A DNA stretch of 64,000 nt from Deltaproteobacteria bacterium HGW-Deltaproteobacteria-18. Lineage in GTDB: Bacteria > Desulfobacterota > Desulfovibrionia > Desulfovibrionales > Desulfomicrobiaceae. Where the stretch lies: NCBI GenBank assembly GCA_002841885.1, contig PHBE01000008.1, forward strand, positions 1-64,000, given 5' to 3'. How positions within the stretch are numbered: the first letter of the stretch is position 1; each line of letters opens with the position of its first letter. Both the position numbers and the translations under genes were made by a program. Below are positions 61,065 to 64,000 of the stretch, piece after piece. The notes below the pieces were generated by a model. That model made no database searches. It saw only the letters and a program-made list of their open reading frames with translations, and was not told the origin of the DNA.

Positions 61065-64000
61065 GTGAAAATTTTTGATCTCCAGTTTGACGCTCCCGGA
61101 ATGGAAAAGGCGCGGATCGATGACTCCGGGCGCGAGGGAGCTTCTTTCGAGGATCTGTTCGCCGACGTGGTCCGGAAATATCCTGCGCGAACAGCTCTGA
61201 TGGACGGTGAAAGATCCCTGAGCTTTGCGGAGTTTGACGCGCTCTCGTCCGCGATCGCCCGCTTCATCCTGAAAATGGGCTACGGCCCTGAAGCCGCTAT
61301 CGGTGTCCATTGCAGGCGGGGAGGACTGGTCCTGGCCGCGGGTATTGGCGCCATGAGGGCCGGTGCGGTCTACGTGCCGGTCGATACGGAACTTCCCCTG
61401 GCCAGGAAGGAAACAATGCTCAGGCCCGCAAGACTGATCATAACCGACAGTTCCTGCCTGCGGGAATCCGAATACTTTCAGTACAGGCTCCCTCACGCTC
61501 CGCACATACTTTGTCTTGATTCCCCTACTTACGAAAACTCCCTTGAGAGAAGTGGAGAACTCGGCCGGGTCGCCTTTTGGGAAAGCATAGCCGAAGGCGG
61601 ACGCGACTCGGCCTGGAAAAGCTATTTCGATGGCCAAAGGGTGCCGGATGCACTGCTTGAAAGCCTGGCCGCGAACATTCTTGGGAAAACAGGGTTCGAC
61701 GGGAAAAAAGAGGCCAGGGTGCTGGACATCGGGAGCGGTTCGGGAACGGTTTCACGGGTCCTGATGGATGCCGCGAGCCGTTATACGGCGGTAGACCTGT
61801 CCAGGACGGAACTGGACCGCCTGGAAGAGCGCGCATGTGCCGCCGCCGTCAAGGTGCATCAGATGGAAGCCGTGGACATCCGCTTTCTGGCGGATGAAGA
61901 GTACGACCTTGTCAATGTGTACGCCGTAGTCGAGAATTTTCCCGGCTACAATTATCTGCGGACAGTTCTGGACCATGCCGTGGCCAAGCTTTCCAGAGAC
62001 GGGGCGTTGTTTGTGGGTGCGGTCTGGGACCTGGACAGGAAAGATCGTTTCCGGGACGCCCTGCGGGAGTACGCGCACGAATCGGGAAACAACGCAGGCC
62101 TGATCCGATTCGATGCGGCGGCCGAACTTTTTGTTCCCGAGCGTTTTTTCACTTCCTGGGCCGAAGAAAGCAAAGTGCCCGTGGATATTTTTATTTCCCG
62201 CCCCGACGTGGACTGTGCGGAAATATCCGATTTTCGTTTTGATGTCGTGATCCGGCACACAGAGGCCGCGCGAAAGCCTTGTGCGCGCACCCGTTTTGGA
62301 ACCGATGATGTGTTCGCCGTGTCCGATGCGGCTCTGCCCGCAATTTCTCCGGAGCAGGCTGCCTATATCGTGTATACGAGCGGTTCCACTGGCGCGCCCA
62401 AGGGCGTGGTGGTCGAACACCGGAATTTCCTGCATATTCTGAGGGCGCTGGCTCCGTATTCCTCCGGTTGCGAGCGTGTCGCACTGGTCGCTCCGCTCTC
62501 GTTCGACGCCTCGATCCAGCAAGTCGCCTTGTCGCTCTTGGTCGGAAAGACCCTGCACGTATTGCCTGACAGTCAGCGCAAGAGTCCGGAAAATTTTTAC
62601 GACAGCGTCTGCCGAAACAAGATTGATCTTTGCGATATGACACCGGCTTTTTTCAATGTGCTGGTGGAATTTCTTTGGTCAAAAAAGAAATCACTGCCCA
62701 TAAAAAAGATGCTGATCGCCGGAGAGATTCTTCGTTCTGACTCCGTCAACAAATTCTATGAGATTCCCGGCAACGAAGGGGTCGTCATTTACAATGTGTA
62801 TGGACCCACCGAATGCACGGTGGATAGCAGCGCATATCGCATTGATTACGGCAACCGCGATGCGTTTTCCTCGTTTCCTATCGGGGCGCCCCTTGAGGGG
62901 GTGACGGTCACGATCCGGGACAAAGACGACACGGTGGTTCCGGAGACCGCAAGCGGGGAAATCTGGATATCAGGGGCCGGGGTTTGCAGAGGCTATCTCG
63001 ATATCGAAAACTCGGCGGCCTTTGTCATGGCTGAAGGACGCCGCTGGTACCGGACAGGGGATTATGGTTTCGTCAGGAACAACCTGCTTTTTTACCTGGG
63101 GCGTGAAGACCAGCAGGTCAAGATCCGTGGAAATCGCGTTGAGATCGGCGAGGTGGAAAATGCCGTGGCAGGTTTTCCGGGAGTCAGGCAGGTGGCAGTG
63201 GTGGCCGACACCTTCGAGGCGCATGAAGAAAAGAGTCTTGCCGCGTATATCGTTGGTGAATTTGATTCCGCGAAACTCCAAATCTATCTTGAACAAATCT
63301 TACCCTCGCATTGTGTGCCGAGTCATTTTGTGCCGATGGTGGAACTGCCTTTTTCCTTGAACAGAAAAGTGGACAAAAAAGCCTTGCCATCTCCGCTGGT
63401 GCAGAAACAAGAAAGTGGAGGACGTCGGCTTTCAGGACCTACTGAAACAAAACTGGCTGAAATTTGGAAAAGATTGCTTGGGGTCGATGTCCTGGATGCG
63501 GACGCCAATTTTTTCAGTTTGGGTGGCCACAGCATCTTGGCCATACGGCTTATCGTCATGATCGAAAAAGAGATGGAATTGCGCATAACCCTGAACGAAC
63601 TTTTTTCCCGTCCCACCATATCCGAGCTCGCAGAGTTTTTCGAAGGCAAGAGAAGTTCGAATGATAGCCCTGTGATCAAACTTTGCCATTGCGATGGTGG
63701 GAAAAACATCTTTTTATTTCACCCTGTTGGCGGTAGCGTTTTCTGTTATGGAGATCTCGCGAAGCTTCTGGGGCATAAGTACAGTGTTTTTGCCGTGGAA
63801 GCCGCCGGATTCAGTCATGAGAAGACATCCCTGAATACTGAATTGCACACGGTCGAAGATTTGGCGGCGTATTATCTGGAAGAGATTCTCAAGATTGAAA
63901 CCGAAGATATCATTTTTGGAGGCTGGAGCTTTGGTGGCCTCCTAGCATACGAGGTTGCGTGCAGATATGAAAGAATGGGGCATGATGCAGAAATTGTCTT
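61065..64000 (+). CDS. NRPS termination protein, A-MT-A-T-TE (partial, 3' end outside window)
   Basis: Starts at GTG 61065, 2 nt after the megasynthase stop, with AAGGAAG 6 nt upstream; 978 codons are visible. The adenylation domain begins at residue about 25 and is interrupted between core motifs A2 and A3 (about 165-400). The insert is a methyltransferase: W.SYFDGQRVP opening, SAM loop VLDIGSGSG at 219. The A domain resumes with YTSGSTGAPKG (437). The specificity code, read by eye, is DAQDLAVVDK, close to the glutamine code DAQDLGVVDK. Carrier protein Ser823 and a thioesterase with GWSFGG (Ser955) follow. It has no C domain of its own, so C5 of the preceding protein should serve it. The TE would release the product. 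Confidence 0.9.
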   Translation, partial: MKIFDLQFDAPGMEKARIDDSGREGASFEDLFADVVRKYPARTALMDGERSLSFAEFDALSSAIARFILKMGYGPEAAIGVHCRRGGLVLAAGIGAMRAGAVYVPVDTELPLARKETMLRPARLIITDSSCLRESEYFQYRLPHAPHILCLDSPTYENSLERSGELGRVAFWESIAEGGRDSAWKSYFDGQRVPDALLESLAANILGKTGFDGKKEARVLDIGSGSGTVSRVLMDAASRYTAVDLSRTELDRLEERACAAAVKVHQMEAVDIRFLADEEYDLVNVYAVVENFPGYNYLRTVLDHAVAKLSRDGALFVGAVWDLDRKDRFRDALREYAHESGNNAGLIRFDAAAELFVPERFFTSWAEESKVPVDIFISRPDVDCAEISDFRFDVVIRHTEAARKPCARTRFGTDDVFAVSDAALPAISPEQAAYIVYTSGSTGAPKGVVVEHRNFLHILRALAPYSSGCERVALVAPLSFDASIQQVALSLLVGKTLHVLPDSQRKSPENFYDSVCRNKIDLCDMTPAFFNVLVEFLWSKKKSLPIKKMLIAGEILRSDSVNKFYEIPGNEGVVIYNVYGPTECTVDSSAYRIDYGNRDAFSSFPIGAPLEGVTVTIRDKDDTVVPETASGEIWISGAGVCRGYLDIENSAAFVMAEGRRWYRTGDYGFVRNNLLFYLGREDQQVKIRGNRVEIGEVENAVAGFPGVRQVAVVADTFEAHEEKSLAAYIVGEFDSAKLQIYLEQILPSHCVPSHFVPMVELPFSLNRKVDKKALPSPLVQKQESGGRRLSGPTETKLAEIWKRLLGVDVLDADANFFSLGGHSILAIRLIVMIEKEMELRITLNELFSRPTISELAEFFEGKRSSNDSPVIKLCHCDGGKNIFLFHPVGGSVFCYGDLAKLLGHKYSVFAVEAAGFSHEKTSLNTELHTVEDLAAYYLEEILKIETEDIIFGGWSFGGLLAYEVACRYERMGHDAEIV

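Noticed and set aside
1-64000. CRISPR arrays, tRNA or rRNA genes, phage genes
   Set aside because: No regularly spaced repeats, cloverleaf sequences, rRNA signatures, integrase or phage structural genes were seen when reading both strands by eye.

Overview
The window looks like a chromosome of a deltaproteobacterial sulfate reducer of the Desulfovibrionales (Desulfovibrio or Desulfomicrobium type). This rests on a GC-rich coding style, an SctX/SctY-containing type III secretion system (T3SS), a complex I operon without the NADH-oxidising subunits, and a kup gene behind a cyclic-di-AMP riboswitch. The assignment is an inference from gene content; no rRNA or tRNA is present to fix it.

Region 1 (1-23.6 kb) is a T3SS island. 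On the + strand a long operon runs sctW, a SycN-like chaperone, a CesT-like chaperone, a 1096-residue putative effector, sctX, sctY, sctV, sctS, sctT, sctU, a sigma-54-type AAA+ activator and an RsbU-like PP2C phosphatase. At the left edge a divergent - strand operon carries a small coiled-coil protein and a secreted filament- or translocator-like protein. A three-gene - strand operon follows (hypothetical protein, sensor-MFS fusion, periplasmic binding protein), then a second chaperone plus giant-effector pair. Three sigma-54-like -24/-12 elements sit in front of the three T3SS operons. A shared TTTGTAGG element lies upstream of them, suggesting one enhancer-driven regulon served by the encoded activator.

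Region 2 (23.6-40.9 kb) is housekeeping: kup, an RND-superfamily exporter, tatA and a 13-gene complex I operon (nuoABCDHIJK, an extra antiporter subunit, a small membrane protein, nuoL-like, nuoM, nuoN). It is bounded by two nearly identical, inwardly pointing c-di-AMP (ydaO/yuaA) riboswitches. One drives kup. The other sits on a truncated kup 5' remnant directly upstream of the nuo operon.

Region 3 (40.9-42.7 kb) is an AT-rich stretch with almost no genes, holding orphan hairpins and one doubtful small ORF.

Region 4 (42.7-64 kb, running off the right edge) is a hybrid NRPS-PKS cluster: a KamA-family radical SAM aminomutase homologue, a type II thioesterase, a 5442-residue megasynthase and a second NRPS protein that is cut by the window edge. 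My domain reading is C-A(Tyr-like)-T / C-T-E / C-T / C-A(Ser)-T / KS-DH*-KR-ACP / C-C* // A-MT-A(Gln-like)-T-TE. Two modules lack an adenylation domain, the PKS module lacks an acyltransferase, and the last A domain is interrupted by a methyltransferase. The line therefore needs trans-acting loading enzymes not seen here. This cluster and the nuo-associated riboswitch are the most novel-looking parts.
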